DNA of 64,000 bases from an uncultured Brevibacillus sp. (GTDB lineage Bacteria > Bacillota > Bacilli > Brevibacillales > Brevibacillaceae), in the NCBI RefSeq assembly GCF_947502445.1, contig NZ_CANMZW010000001.1, positions 434,001 through 498,000 on the forward strand, in the 5' to 3' direction. Shown piece after piece: positions 63,533 to 64,000 of this stretch. Position 1 is the stretch's first letter; every line of letters begins with the position of its first letter. A program made the position numbers and the translations under genes. Under the pieces are notes generated by a model. That model saw only the letters and a list, made by a program, of their open reading frames with translations, made no database searches and was not told the origin of the DNA.

Positions 63533-63659
63533 TAAACTCCTATGAAAATTCGATTCTGCAATAAAGTTAAAAATGGCATTACTAAAGAAGACGTAGCACA
63601 TTCAGTTTTTGAAAAAGTGGCAACGCCTGGGTTCTTGCTATGTGGGTTTTGGTTTTGAA

Positions 63660-64000
63660 TCAAGAGGCTTCGGTAATGGTAACGGTGTACCCCAACTTTT
63701 CTAATCGTCGAACGGAATGCCTTACGATGAAATGCTGCTTCTGTTTTTCGAAATAATCTTCTCCTAAATCGACGTACATTTCTTTACGAGTTAGCAAATG
63801 GTACGCGATTTTTAACATGGCATGAGCAACAGAAATTGCTGCTCGTTTCTTACCTTTTCGTGCAGCTGTACGCCTATACAATGCACCAAGGTAATTTCTC
63901 GAACCTCTTACTGAATGAGCTGCTTCGATTAATGCAGATTTTAAATACTTGTACCTTTTTTTGCTTTTAGATGACTTTTTTTACCAGCACTTTCATTGTG
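63660..64000 (-). mobile_element. IS110-family transposase C-terminus, frameshifted, cut by window edge
   Basis: The minus strand reads NESAGKK, then after a frameshift near 63955 RYKYLKSALIEAAHSVRGSR, YLGALYRRTAARKGKKRAA, SVAHAMLKIAYHLLTRKEMY and the end EKLGYTVTITEAS. This is the Transposase_20 (IS116/IS110/IS902) domain with its catalytic serine region (ESAGK). The N-terminal RuvC-like domain would lie outside the window. Same orientation as the IS110 fragment at 40051. Confidence 0.82.

Noticed and set aside
1..64000. CRISPR array, tRNA or rRNA genes
   Set aside because: No regularly spaced short repeats, cloverleaf-like sequences or rRNA segments were noticed in reading the window.

Overview
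The window looks like a chromosome segment of a spore-forming Bacillales bacterium, most likely Brevibacillus. This rests on the endospore genes gpr, spoIIP and yqxA, the gene order holA-rpsT-gpr-spoIIP-yqxA-...-lepA, strong GGAGG-type ribosome binding sites with frequent GTG/TTG starts, and roughly 48-50% GC in the core. No rRNA, tRNA or CRISPR array was seen.

Region 1 (1-31,960) is core chromosome: the 3' two thirds of leuS, comER and comEA, an asparagine synthetase, comEC (with an in-frame TAG near its start), an ECF sigma/anti-sigma pair, holA, rpsT, gpr, spoIIP, yqxA, a DppDFABC peptide transporter, an alpha/beta hydrolase, an M24 peptidase, a cobalamin riboswitch followed by a BtuFCD-type operon whose last gene is a rubredoxin-methyltransferase fusion, a second ECF sigma factor with its membrane partner, a GNAT and a HIT protein, and lepA.

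Region 2 (about 31,960-40,300) is a graveyard of mobile DNA just behind the lepA terminator. It holds a frameshifted tyrosine integrase whose tyrosine position is Phe, a second broken dnaI, phage-type fragments (HNH endonuclease), an exosporium-protein C-terminus with a stop, two inverted copies of a group II intron-like segment, several small membrane or Cys-rich genes, a kinase-like very basic protein and the 5' end of an IS110-family element.

Region 3 (40,560-61,325) is a catabolic island. The first operon encodes catechol 2,3-dioxygenase, its XylT-like ferredoxin, a GlcG/HbpS-like protein, a single-subunit Rieske oxygenase, an M19 amidohydrolase, a flavin monooxygenase of the acyl-CoA dehydrogenase fold, an SDR, a small unknown protein, a TRAP transporter (DctP, DctQ, DctM) and an amidase. 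A V4R/PucR-type sensor-regulator, an FMN reductase and an IclR regulator follow. The last operon is the complete dehydrogenase branch of the catechol meta pathway (2-hydroxymuconate semialdehyde dehydrogenase, tautomerase, decarboxylase, hydratase, aldolase, acylating acetaldehyde dehydrogenase), ending in pyruvate and acetyl-CoA. The upper part (monooxygenase, SDR, small protein, amidase, Rieske enzyme, FMN reductase) recalls the proteobacterial iac system, which turns the plant hormone indole-3-acetate into catechol. I infer that this is a Gram-positive pathway for an indole-like or other N-containing or amide-bearing aromatic acid; the real substrate cannot be read from sequence.

Region 4 (61,380-64,000) holds IS3- and IS110-family remnants. 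IS110-type pieces therefore lie on both sides of the catabolic island in the same orientation.
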